From assembly GCA_028033615.1 (NCBI GenBank), contig JAOFDG010000002.1, positions 1 through 64,000 on the forward strand: a stretch of 64,000 nt of DNA, in the 5' to 3' direction. This stretch comes from Verrucomicrobiales bacterium (GTDB lineage Bacteria; Verrucomicrobiota; Verrucomicrobiia; Verrucomicrobiales; DEV007). Below the pieces are notes generated by a model. The model was not told where the DNA came from. It saw only the letters and a list, made by a program, of their open reading frames with translations, and searched no databases. This document shows, in pieces, positions 10,070-19,868 of this stretch (its first letter is position 1; each line of letters opens with the position of its first letter). A program made the position numbers and the translations under genes.

Positions 10070-11727
10070 TTTGTTTCTTCGAAATAAAATTTGCCTAAAA
10101 TATCACCAAGCTGGACAATTCCTTCAGTTGAAATAACCAGTTTCCTTTCCTGTGGAATAATATTATAAATCTTAACGTGAAATAGGTTCTCATCATCCAT
10201 CACAATTTTTTCAACTTCTGAAATAACGTCAATCTTATTGACGCTTTTATCATCAGTTGGCGATTGTTGGCTCAAGTACCAATTCAGCTTCTCATTTTCC
10301 AAATCCTTTCGGCTTTGTTCAACAATTGATTTTATCCACCTAGAGGCATTAGTACGGTGTGGACCAAAAGACATATCATTTTCTCCAATGTGATAAAAAA
10401 TTCCCTCTAGCCTTACTTCATTACCTTTCTCACGAATTTCGCTGATTGACTCTTTTACAAAATTGATGAATTTTTCATATAAATTTCGAGATTTTGCCAT
10501 ACTCCCTTCAGGGGTCCAATCTATAATTTGAGAGCCACTATGAGTAAACTTTGCAATCGCAAAATCTCCGATATCTTTTTTATCGAGAAATGATCCGAAG
10601 CTTAACTCAGGACCAAAGCTATCATAATAATTAACTACACCTAAAGGCTCCCACCCTTTCGAAACCTTATAACCTCCTCCAAGACTATATTTATAAGCAA
10701 CACCTAGATTATCTTTTAGTAGTAATTCCTGATCTTTTCTTTTTGTAATATCTTGTGTGAAAGCCCTCTCCCCTTCCATGTTCCGGTGACCAGCCATAAT
10801 AAATAATTTCACTGTATTATTTTTCGGATATGGCCATTCATTTAATTTTCTTAAGTCGTTTTCAGCTTGTCCCAATGAACTCAAATATGCGTTGGCATAA
10901 TTGAGACCATGCTGTAACTGCCCCAAAGTACCGTAATGATAATGGAGGCCTACTCCACCACCTATCTCGACCCCGATCTGAGCTGTTGGAATATATTCCG
11001 CAAGTGAATCAGATTCAGTAACCTGCCTCTGACCTTTACTTATTGCATACATTCTTGGCCTAAGGTCCATTCCCCAAATTGTTTTAGTACACAATTCACC
11101 AATATAAAATTTTAGACTAGGCATCCCAAGATCCTCACGCCATCTTTTTAGAAATTTTTGAAGATTATCTCCATAATTGTTCATGTAGTATTCATTGAAC
11201 ATGTCGTTCTCACCTTGATGCCACATGAAACCCTCAAGTTCATATTCAATGTTTTTTTTCTTCAGTTCATTAAGTGCACTTTTAACTAAATTCAAAGCTA
11301 GAGGATACATCTTAAATCCCGATGGCTTATCAGGATTCCAATCACCTCCAAGGTGCGTACCTCCCGCGGCACATTTGATAATAGCCACTGGCTCATTAAT
11401 TGAAGTAGACACTTTTCTTGCAAAACTAATCTCTGGACCAATCACATTATTGACTGGATTAAGGGATTCCCAATTGTCAGATTCGAATTTTCTCTCACGA
11501 CCAATTGAATAATAAAACATGTTAGCTTCTTGCTTTTTTCCATATCCAACAAAAGGAGGGAAAGTATCTATCGCCTTAACATTGGAATCAGATCCAACCA
11601 TGTTTGACTGGCCAGCAAAGATAAAAACTTTTAATTTCTTTTTGGCTTGAGAAGTATCTGTGAACAGTAGAATTGATACAACAATCAATAAGACTCTAAG
11701 ACATTTATTCATATCCCAAAAAAACAC
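10066..11727 (-). CDS. Secreted sialate O-acetylesterase (SASA)-type protein with two tandem domains
   Basis: Signal peptide; domain 1 VFIFAGQSNMVG...MWHQGENDM; domain 2 LFIMAGHRNMEG...FYHIGENDM. Confidence 0.85.
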   Translation of the reverse strand: MFFWDMNKCLRVLLIVVSILLFTDTSQAKKKLKVFIFAGQSNMVGSDSNVKAIDTFPPFVGYGKKQEANMFYYSIGRERKFESDNWESLNPVNNVIGPEISFARKVSTSINEPVAIIKCAAGGTHLGGDWNPDKPSGFKMYPLALNLVKSALNELKKKNIEYELEGFMWHQGENDMFNEYYMNNYGDNLQKFLKRWREDLGMPSLKFYIGELCTKTIWGMDLRPRMYAISKGQRQVTESDSLAEYIPTAQIGVEIGGGVGLHYHYGTLGQLQHGLNYANAYLSSLGQAENDLRKLNEWPYPKNNTVKLFIMAGHRNMEGERAFTQDITKRKDQELLLKDNLGVAYKYSLGGGYKVSKGWEPLGVVNYYDSFGPELSFGSFLDKKDIGDFAIAKFTHSGSQIIDWTPEGSMAKSRNLYEKFINFVKESISEIREKGNEVRLEGIFYHIGENDMSFGPHRTNASRWIKSIVEQSRKDLENEKLNWYLSQQSPTDDKSVNKIDVISEVEKIVMDDENLFHVKIYNIIPQERKLVISTEGIVQLGDILGKFYFEETN

Positions 11728-11753
11728 TCTTTAATATGTTTTTACCAGTAATT

Positions 11754-13823
11754 TTACTTCACTGGGACAGAATGAATTAAAAAAGCATATTCCATCGCTA
11801 ACTCACGATATTTATCATGCCTGCCGGAAGCGCCTCCATGACCTGAGTCAAAATTTGTTTTTAAAAGTAGAAGGTTATTATCCGTTTTTTTTGATCTTAA
11901 TCGAGCAACCCATTTTGCTGGCTCCCAATACTGCACCTGTGAATCATTAAATCCTGTAGTCACTAAAATATTTGGATAATTGACAGATTTAATATTATCG
12001 TATGGGGAATAACTAAGCATATATTCAAAAACCTCTTTTACTGAAGGGTCTCCCCATTCATCAAATTCTGAAGTAGTCAGAGGAATTGACTGATCTAGCA
12101 TTGTTGTTACACAATCCACCCAAGGAACGTCAGCAATAACCGAAGTAAAGAGTTCAGGCCTCTCATTAACAACAACTCCCATTAACAAGCCGCCAGCACT
12201 AGCACCACTGGCACATAATTTTTTATTAGAAGTATATTTGTTAGTTATTAAATACTCTGCGCAATCAATGAAATCATAAAATGTATTTTTTTTGTTCATT
12301 AATTTTCCCGCATCATACCAACTTCGACCCATTTCCTGACCCCCTCGAACATGAGCAATAGCATAAGCGAAACCCCTATCAAGAAGACTAATTCTAGTAC
12401 TATTAAATGAAGGTTCACTATTATATCCATAAGCTCCATAAGCATAGAGAAGAAGAGGGAAACCTCCATCTTTACAAAATTTATCACTTTTATATATAAC
12501 GGACATAGGAACCGTCGTGCCATCCCGTGATACAACCAAATGCCTTTCGGTTACATAGTCATTAGGATCATAATCACATAGAATTGTTTCCTTTTTGAGA
12601 GTACGTATTTCTTTTGTTCTTAAATTATATTCATATAAAGCTTCTGGAGTTTTGAGTGAACTAAATCCATATCGAACCCAATCTGTTTTTGATTCTAAAT
12701 TAACATCTATCCAAGCAGTGTAAGTGGGCTCTCCAAAATCAATTTCATCAATTGTCTCGCCTTTCTGGTTAATGACTCTCAATTTTATGAGTCCATTCTC
12801 TTGGTCTTCTAAAACAATAAATTCCTGAAAAACCTCAAAATCGTTCAAGTATATACCCTCTCTATGAGGCAAAACTTCCTTCCATTTTGATCTTGATGTC
12901 TGCTTTTCTGTTGCAGACATAAGCCTGAAATTTTCTGCTTCAAAGTTGGTGCGAATATAAAAAAGGCCACCAACGTGATCAACATCATACTCAAGACCTC
13001 TGACTCTTTGATCAAATAATTTAAACTCAGAATTTGGTTCTGAGGAATCAATAAATCGGTATTCATCTGTCAATGTCTGACTCGATCCAATTATAACATA
13101 TTTACCTGAACTCGAAGTATAAACATAACAGTAAAAAGTTTCGTCTTTTTCCTCATAAACGAGAACATCATTATCGGCTGAACAACCTAAACGATGTTTC
13201 CAAACTTGAAAACTTCTTAAAGTTTCTGGATCTTGTCGGGTATAAAAAAAAGTTTTATTATCAGAGCACCATGCATGACCTCCATCTATTGATTCGACTC
13301 GATCATTGAGTATTTTTCGATTTTTGATATCAAAAATCTGAATTGTTCTTAGACCTCTACCTTGAGTATCCGTAGAGAAAATAATTAGATTTTGATTAGG
13401 GCTAACGTCTCCTTGATCAAAATCAAAAAAATCATATCCAGCGGACATGGCAGGGACGTCAAAGAGTAACTCCTCATTATTAATTAGTTCATTTTTTCCT
13501 CTGCGGTAAAATTTCGCATATTCCGAACCCAGTTCGAATCTTGTGTAGTAGACAAAATCTTTCCAAGGAATAGGGCAAGAGGAGTCATCCTGCTTAATTC
13601 TATTTTTGATTTCTTCAAATAATTCAGCTTGAAGGTTTTTGGTACTATCGAGAATGAGTTTAGTATACTCATTTTCTTCTTCTAGATATTCTATAACCTG
13701 AGGGTCATCTCGATTATTCAACCAAAAATAAGGGTCAGCCCTAAGCACATCACCATAGTTATGAACATGGTCACGTCGTTTTGCTATTGGTTCAGGAGGC
13801 CCTCCAGATTCTGGCCCATTCAT
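11754..13823 (-). CDS. ptrB: S9 family prolyl oligopeptidase / oligopeptidase B
   Basis: DPYFWLNNRDDPQVIEYLEEENEYT; GASAGGLLMGVVVNERPELF; GHGGASGRHDKYRE. Confidence 0.93.
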   Translation of the reverse strand: MNGPESGGPPEPIAKRRDHVHNYGDVLRADPYFWLNNRDDPQVIEYLEEENEYTKLILDSTKNLQAELFEEIKNRIKQDDSSCPIPWKDFVYYTRFELGSEYAKFYRRGKNELINNEELLFDVPAMSAGYDFFDFDQGDVSPNQNLIIFSTDTQGRGLRTIQIFDIKNRKILNDRVESIDGGHAWCSDNKTFFYTRQDPETLRSFQVWKHRLGCSADNDVLVYEEKDETFYCYVYTSSSGKYVIIGSSQTLTDEYRFIDSSEPNSEFKLFDQRVRGLEYDVDHVGGLFYIRTNFEAENFRLMSATEKQTSRSKWKEVLPHREGIYLNDFEVFQEFIVLEDQENGLIKLRVINQKGETIDEIDFGEPTYTAWIDVNLESKTDWVRYGFSSLKTPEALYEYNLRTKEIRTLKKETILCDYDPNDYVTERHLVVSRDGTTVPMSVIYKSDKFCKDGGFPLLLYAYGAYGYNSEPSFNSTRISLLDRGFAYAIAHVRGGQEMGRSWYDAGKLMNKKNTFYDFIDCAEYLITNKYTSNKKLCASGASAGGLLMGVVVNERPELFTSVIADVPWVDCVTTMLDQSIPLTTSEFDEWGDPSVKEVFEYMLSYSPYDNIKSVNYPNILVTTGFNDSQVQYWEPAKWVARLRSKKTDNNLLLLKTNFDSGHGGASGRHDKYRELAMEYAFLIHSVPVK

Positions 13824-13849
13824 AAAAATAAGTAGCTAGAAAAGAGCAT

Positions 13850-14968
13850 TTACCATTCACTCCCTAGACCATGTCGTTCGGCGAGTTCCATGAGCTCAGG
13901 TTTCATAGGCCACTCATCAGGCCTTAAACTTTCTACATGACGATTACTGGCACCTTTTAACATCATACATTCTGTATTATCACCAATTGAGGCTATCTCC
14001 TCAATCTCTTCATCACTAAATGGGCTGTTGATTTGTAACGAACCAAATTCCTTAACCAATTCCTCAATGGCTTTTGACTCCTCACCAGCTTCTTGAATAA
14101 AAGTTGGGACTACACTGCGAACTGGACCATGAGCCAAATTCCATAAGCAAGAAAAATGAAGTTCACTTAAATTATATTTAGATAATATTGGTCTCATTTT
14201 TTCAACTCTTTCTAGACCCCGCTCAACCCAACCAGTAGGCCTATAAGTACGGTGGTCTCCTTCTCGAAAATTGTGATTAGGTGTCATTGTACCATGAAAA
14301 ATACCTCCATAATCAACAACCCTTGTTAAAATATTAATATCTGCTTTTTCTGCTGCTTTTAAACACAGTCTACCAGGCCACGGCTCAAGTGGATTAAGAA
14401 TGATCATTGCCCAATCAATTAAGTTACCAAACTCTTCAAAGTTATAAATAAGATCAAGGGTAAATCCATTAGCAGGACCCGGGGCAATACCAAGCATGTC
14501 GGTCAATCCAAGTTCTTTCAATTCAGACATTGCTTCCCAGACTAAAGGATCTGAATATCCCCGCTCGTCAGGGTTATGAAGCATCACAAGATCAAATTTA
14601 TCAGCCGAGCAATTCTCCAATGACTTCTCCGCCGCCATTTTTAAAAATGATAAATACTCCTTTGGCGATCTTAGAGAAGGGTCACTGAATCTTGGGTACC
14701 CTTTGGAACCTTGTCTTTTCCCCTCATAAATATCATGACCCAACATTCCAACCAAACAATAAGTATTACGATCAATTCCACGGAGAGCTTGCCCTAAAAT
14801 CTGATCTGCTCTACCTACTCCATATACATCTGAAGTGACAAAAGTTCTGACCCCTGAGTCATATGCCAGTTGAATGAGTGATATAAAGCGCTCTTCACTG
14901 AGAGATTCACCAAAATGCATGAAACGGCCCCCGCTCCATGTACCAAATGCCGTATGTGTTAAATCCAT
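13850..14968 (-). CDS. Aldo/keto reductase family protein
   Basis: FISLIQLAYDSGVRTFVTSDVYGVGRADQILGQAL; DLVMLHNPDERG. Confidence 0.85.
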   Translation of the reverse strand: MDLTHTAFGTWSGGRFMHFGESLSEERFISLIQLAYDSGVRTFVTSDVYGVGRADQILGQALRGIDRNTYCLVGMLGHDIYEGKRQGSKGYPRFSDPSLRSPKEYLSFLKMAAEKSLENCSADKFDLVMLHNPDERGYSDPLVWEAMSELKELGLTDMLGIAPGPANGFTLDLIYNFEEFGNLIDWAMIILNPLEPWPGRLCLKAAEKADINILTRVVDYGGIFHGTMTPNHNFREGDHRTYRPTGWVERGLERVEKMRPILSKYNLSELHFSCLWNLAHGPVRSVVPTFIQEAGEESKAIEELVKEFGSLQINSPFSDEEIEEIASIGDNTECMMLKGASNRHVESLRPDEWPMKPELMELAERHGLGSEW

Positions 14969-15038
14969 GTTGATATTAAAGCAACTAAACTTGAAATATC
15001 CAGAATAAGGTGATCATGGGAATCAACTAATTGAACTA

Positions 15039-15458
15039 TTATTGCCCGCAAACAGAAACTGCTATATGCCGCTTATGAGGTGCTCTACGATGCTCGAAGA
15101 GAAACAAGCCTTGCCATGTGCCTAGGACCATTTCACCATCCATTATTGGTACATTTTTATCAACATCAGTTAGACACATCCTTATATGAGATGGCATATC
15201 ATCACTACCTTCATAAGTATGAACAAAATATGGAGTGTCTTCTGGAACTAAATGATCAAAAAAGGCATGAAGGTCAGTACGCGCAGAATAATCAGCGTTT
15301 TCCATAACAATTAAGGAACAACTAGTATGCCTTACAAAAACAGTGACAAGACCATTAGTGATACTACTCTTAGAAACGATAGAATTAACTTCTTGGGTTA
15401 TCTCGTAAGTACCTTTTCCGCTGGTAGATATATTGAAACTATCAGTCAAAACATTCAT
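15039..15458 (-). CDS. YjbQ/UPF0047 family protein
   Basis: GLVTVFVRHTSCSLIVMENADYSARTDL...VDKNVPIMDGEMVLGTWQGLFLFEHRRAPHKRHI. Start at MNVLTDSF (15458) preferred to the track start (15470); it overlaps the upstream stop as ATGA. Confidence 0.9.
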   Translation of the reverse strand: MNVLTDSFNISTSGKGTYEITQEVNSIVSKSSITNGLVTVFVRHTSCSLIVMENADYSARTDLHAFFDHLVPEDTPYFVHTYEGSDDMPSHIRMCLTDVDKNVPIMDGEMVLGTWQGLFLFEHRRAPHKRHIAVSVCGQ

Positions 15459-16744
15459 TCTGAAATACAATATAGATAATTATCAGATCGCAAAAATATC
15501 GCACCGTCACTCATTGCGGGCGTTCCATGAAACTGACTATCATCACTTAATATCTTATTATGAGAGATAAGCTCAAATTTTTTATCAGCATTAAAAACAA
15601 AAGTACCTCCTCTCCTGCTTACCACATAAATCTTACCCCCGGCACAAACGGCTCCAGCATAAAAAGGCTTACCTTTCGATCCCTTACCTCTAGCATTCAA
15701 CCGTTCACGAAACAACATCTCACCCGATAAAGCATCAGCGCAACACGCATAGCCAGTATCACTAGCCCAATAAAGTCGTCCATCAACAAGAACAGGAGTG
15801 GGAACATAAGAAGATTGGTTATCTTCCCAAATCATTGCCTCTTCAGATAACTCCCCTTTTTGTTTATCAATTTTCATAGCACATCGTCGCAAGCTTGGGT
15901 AACCTCCAAAAATATAAACTGTATCTTTTCCTATAACAGGACTGGGAGATACGTTGCCAGTGATATTAGTTTTGCCAAACCACCTTAATTTACCTGTCTC
16001 GGGATTCATGCCCCAAAGTTCACCTGGCACGGGCAACACAAGGTCAAACCTACTTTCTTTTGATTCCATTATCACCGGAGTGGCATAAGCCATTTCAAGA
16101 CTGTCAGCTTGTGATTTCCACTTTTGTTCGCCATTTTTAGGATCCAATCCATATAAAGCTAGTGATTCCTCTGCAGCACTCACGATAAGAATATTATTAA
16201 AAAAAATAGGGCTCGCAGCTGAGCCCCATTTTCGGCTAGTAGAACCGGTACCAAGATTCTTTTGCCAGAGTTTTTTTCCATCGAGATTATAAGAATGAAC
16301 TCCACTCTTTCCTAGATAAACAAAAAGCTTGTTAGAAGCCACTACAGGTGTATTTGATGCATATCCATGTTCGGTTAAAAACCCTCTGTATGGGTCCTCA
16401 GGCAAGCTGGCATCTACATCATCTTTCCATATTACATTTCCATTTTTTTTATCTATGCATAAAACATGCCTGACCAATTTAGAAGTATCTTGACTACCCT
16501 CTTTGACTCCAGAAAAACTCGTTATAAAAACTCTATTCCCAAAAATAACAGGACTTGAACTACCAGGGCCGGGTAATTTACATCTCCATAATATATTTTT
16601 CTTTTCATCCCAATCAATGGGCACTGGATTTTCACCAATACCTTGCCCGTTAGTTCCTCGAAAGCGCTTCCAATTTTCACCCATGCTAAAGGAAATCATT
16701 TTAACAGTTAAAAATAAAAAGGTGAAAAACGTAAACTTATTCAT
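15455..16744 (-). CDS. Secreted PQQ-like beta-propeller repeat protein
   Basis: WKRFRGTNGQGIGENPVPIDWDEKKNILWRCKLPGPGSSSPVIFGNRVFITS; repeated W-strand motifs. Confidence 0.9.
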   Translation of the reverse strand: MNKFTFFTFLFLTVKMISFSMGENWKRFRGTNGQGIGENPVPIDWDEKKNILWRCKLPGPGSSSPVIFGNRVFITSFSGVKEGSQDTSKLVRHVLCIDKKNGNVIWKDDVDASLPEDPYRGFLTEHGYASNTPVVASNKLFVYLGKSGVHSYNLDGKKLWQKNLGTGSTSRKWGSAASPIFFNNILIVSAAEESLALYGLDPKNGEQKWKSQADSLEMAYATPVIMESKESRFDLVLPVPGELWGMNPETGKLRWFGKTNITGNVSPSPVIGKDTVYIFGGYPSLRRCAMKIDKQKGELSEEAMIWEDNQSSYVPTPVLVDGRLYWASDTGYACCADALSGEMLFRERLNARGKGSKGKPFYAGAVCAGGKIYVVSRRGGTFVFNADKKFELISHNKILSDDSQFHGTPAMSDGAIFLRSDNYLYCISE

Positions 16745-16753
16745 TTTGTTTTA

Positions 16754-18484
16754 TTATTTATTTAATTGTGGAGAAGTGTCTTGAAACTGTGGGTCAGTCA
16801 AAGTTTTCAAAAATGCAACGATAGCTTTTTGATCCAATTCATTCAATTGAATTCCTTGAACTGGATGCTTAGCGAGGTTCGGATCTAAAGTTTCAGACCT
16901 ATAAATACTAGAAGTGTAATGAGAAACAACTTCTTCCAACGTTTTGAATCTTCCATCATGCATGTAAGGGGAAGTAAGTTCAACGTTACGAAGCGATGGA
17001 GTTGAAAAAATACGATTTTCTTCGTTCCTTAATTTTTTTGGCTTTAAACCGTTATCATGAAATTCATTATCTGTGAAAAGAGCCCCGCCATGACAGTGAA
17101 AACAATCTGCACCAAAACTAGCTAACCTAGGCTCATACTCAGTCATAAATAATTCAAATCCCCTCTTCTCAATTTCTGTCATCTCCAATTTTCCTGACAT
17201 CGCTCGATCAAATTTGGAATCATACGAAGTTAGTGTCAGAAGGTAATTTTCAAGAGCCAATCCAATTTTTTCTCCTGTAACTGCGTCATCATTAAATGCC
17301 ATAGAAAATAAAGATTTGTATTTTTTATCTTTAGATATTTTATGCACAACAGTTTCAATCGAATTATCAAATTCTATATGATTAGTAATTGGTAATAGAG
17401 CCTGATCGCGAAGAGATGGAACTCGCCCATCCCAAGAGAACCTTTTTTTCCAAGCCAAATTAAAAAGAGGCATTGAATTCATTTTTCCTTCTCGACCATT
17501 AATGCCAATGCTTTGAGAAAAACCGTCAGTAAAAGCTTTGTCCTTCTCATGACAAGAAGCACACGATATAGATTCATCACGAGATAAAATAGGATCAAAA
17601 AAAAGTCTTTTTCCTAGCCTTACCCGACCTTGAATCAATGGATTATCAATTGGAAGATTTGGCACCGGAAACGTCCTTGACACCTTAAAAGGGAAAGGTT
17701 GATAGTCTTCTGGCAAATATAACGGTCTCTTCGTTGCATTTTTTAAACCTAGAACTTTTTCATAAAAAACATTATTAACACGGAATGATTCAACAAGGTT
17801 TGATTTTAATGAATCGATAATTGGATCCCCCTTTTTTGAATGCGTTGATTCCCCATCTTTATTAAAAACTAATGGTTGAGGAGATGACAGTAAGGAAGCT
17901 AAATCAAAATCGATTATAATTGAAGTGGGTGAACTATGATCTATTAACATTGGAACATTGATCAATGTTCGATTAGCACTCCTTGCTAAATGAAAGGAAT
18001 AACCACTCCTTTTACTTTTTCCACGATAATGTCCTTCCAATGCTAGAAAAATATAACCTCCCTGCCAGCTCCAATGCAAATTATTGAGTGCAGGGTTTAA
18101 AGGATGCTTTGGCCCATATTTATTGGGATGAAACTTGTTTGTAGATTCATCAAGACCTATATGAAACCTAAAAGCCTTATAAATACCTTTTGATAAACCA
18201 TTTATCATAAAGGTGTCGCGGCGCTTAAATGCGTCTATCCATATTATATTTTTGTTAGTATCTGTCCATGTCCCGTCCTCTCTTTGAAAAGAAAGGTCAC
18301 TAATTAAATAACTAAGCCGGCTGACAGAAAAAACCTCACCGCCTAATTTTGAATATCTCAATGAATCTAGAAGTAGCGGCTTACCAGAAACATTATGCCT
18401 AAATTTTATATGTACCGGTGAAGGTATAACTGTACAAATACCGAGAAGGAATACTATTAATATGATTGTTCGCCTGCAGAACAT
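16754..18484 (-). CDS. MbnP-like domain fused to MauG/MbnH-type di-heme cytochrome c peroxidase
   Basis: N-terminal MbnP-like region (FRHNVSGKPLLLDSLRY...SRLSYLISDLSFQ...FHIGLDESTN...HPLNPALNNLHWSWQGGYIFLALEGHY...GYSFHLA); C-terminal peroxidase with two haem sites, CASCH (17549-17563) and CFHCH (17090-17104). Confidence 0.85.
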   Translation of the reverse strand: MFCRRTIILIVFLLGICTVIPSPVHIKFRHNVSGKPLLLDSLRYSKLGGEVFSVSRLSYLISDLSFQREDGTWTDTNKNIIWIDAFKRRDTFMINGLSKGIYKAFRFHIGLDESTNKFHPNKYGPKHPLNPALNNLHWSWQGGYIFLALEGHYRGKSKRSGYSFHLARSANRTLINVPMLIDHSSPTSIIIDFDLASLLSSPQPLVFNKDGESTHSKKGDPIIDSLKSNLVESFRVNNVFYEKVLGLKNATKRPLYLPEDYQPFPFKVSRTFPVPNLPIDNPLIQGRVRLGKRLFFDPILSRDESISCASCHEKDKAFTDGFSQSIGINGREGKMNSMPLFNLAWKKRFSWDGRVPSLRDQALLPITNHIEFDNSIETVVHKISKDKKYKSLFSMAFNDDAVTGEKIGLALENYLLTLTSYDSKFDRAMSGKLEMTEIEKRGFELFMTEYEPRLASFGADCFHCHGGALFTDNEFHDNGLKPKKLRNEENRIFSTPSLRNVELTSPYMHDGRFKTLEEVVSHYTSSIYRSETLDPNLAKHPVQGIQLNELDQKAIVAFLKTLTDPQFQDTSPQLNK

Positions 18485-18560
18485 TAACTAAATATAGGGC
18501 ATATTCATTAAGCAAAGGTTATCAATAACTCTCGAAAAATTTACTCTTTAGGAATTCATT

Positions 18561-18956
18561 TTATCGCTTTTGCCTCAAAGACTTTGAGTGCCAGTAATCG
18601 TCTTTCCCAAATTTTTGGCCTTCTGCAAAACTCTTGTCAGGGCCACTGGACTGGATAGCGTATCCATCATTCGAAAAAAAATATCTATACTCTTTTCCCC
18701 AAGGATCTTCACGACTCTCTACACCGTTTAGCACGGAATTTATAGAGTCAGGTCCTGATGATGGCCACGAACCATTTTCGGCATAATAGGATTCGAGCGC
18801 CTTGCCAATTCTTGCCATCTGGTTTTCAACTCGCTTAACCTCTTTTCGTCCAGAGAAAAAAGGATATATGAAAATTGCAAAAATGAGAATTAATACAATA
18901 CCTAAGGCAAGACGATTTACTATAGAGTTAATTCCACTTATTAAATTTTGTATCAC
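18561..18956 (-). CDS. Single-TM protein with type II secretion pseudopilin GspG-like C-terminal domain
   Basis: ARIGKALESYYAENGSWPSSGPDSINSVLNGVESREDPWGKEYRYFFSNDGYAIQSSGPDKSF. GTG start at 18956 chosen because the track ORF (to 19082) overlaps the upstream gene by more than 100 bp. Confidence 0.6.
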   Translation of the reverse strand: MIQNLISGINSIVNRLALGIVLILIFAIFIYPFFSGRKEVKRVENQMARIGKALESYYAENGSWPSSGPDSINSVLNGVESREDPWGKEYRYFFSNDGYAIQSSGPDKSFAEGQKFGKDDYWHSKSLRQKR

Positions 18957-18969
18957 TACTGAAATTATT

Positions 18970-19740
18970 TTAATTCGGACGTATCGGTTTAACCTCCGCT
19001 TCTTCAGTTCCAAGATTTGAAGAATCAGACTGATTAGGTTGTAAAACTTCTTCGGTATTAGTTTTTGGGTTAACTTGGTCACTACTCACAGGAGAAGATA
19101 AAGTCTCATCAGTAAGTTGTTTTTTTCTTATCCCATCGAGTGCTGAATCAACAACTTTCATGTAACCTCTATCCCCTCTGTAATACCAAACTGTTCTAAA
19201 TATATTTGCATCATAGGCTGACATAACAATCTGACCCAGTAGAATACCTTTACCATTCATTGCTGATAAAACCCAAATAGGTTCATCACCAAATTCAAGA
19301 CTTCTTAATTTATAATCGACATAATCAAAACCTATTTTTGCGGCACGCGCTTCCTTTATAAGCACTTGAAAAGCCTTAGTCGAATCAATCTTAATTTTAT
19401 CTGAGGAAGCAAAACCTGTAGGCAAGTTATTGGGATAAAATTTTGTACTTTCTCCTTCATTAATTGATTTCTCGACACTCACACGAACAGTTCTCAGTCT
19501 AAACTGACTTCTTTCATCATTCACAACTACAGTCCACTCCCTTGGTTGGCTTTGACCCCTTAATCCACGCATTTCAACTATCTTATCAGCAAAATACTGC
19601 CCATATTGAGAGTTGATTTTTTGTAGTGCTGTATTAGCTGAAAGGCCGAGAGGGTCCTCCTCCTGAGCACTTGAAAGTGTCAAAACTAAAGGGAAAATTA
19701 TAAGGGATATATGCTTTTGATAGATATTGAGTATCTTCAT
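18970..19740 (-). CDS. Hypothetical secreted protein
   Basis: Signal peptide-like N-terminus (LIIFPLVLTLSSAQ); good ORF in a co-directional gene pair; no family recognised. Confidence 0.7.
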   Translation of the reverse strand: MKILNIYQKHISLIIFPLVLTLSSAQEEDPLGLSANTALQKINSQYGQYFADKIVEMRGLRGQSQPREWTVVVNDERSQFRLRTVRVSVEKSINEGESTKFYPNNLPTGFASSDKIKIDSTKAFQVLIKEARAAKIGFDYVDYKLRSLEFGDEPIWVLSAMNGKGILLGQIVMSAYDANIFRTVWYYRGDRGYMKVVDSALDGIRKKQLTDETLSSPVSSDQVNPKTNTEEVLQPNQSDSSNLGTEEAEVKPIRPN

Positions 19741-19868
19741 AATAATAAAAATACGTTGGTTTAAATAAGAATCTTAGCACTTATTTGAAAAAAAATACCA
19801 AAATTTAAGGTTAAATATTATTAAAAAAGCTACCACTTGTGCAACAGTTTGGGCAAACTGCTTAGTAA

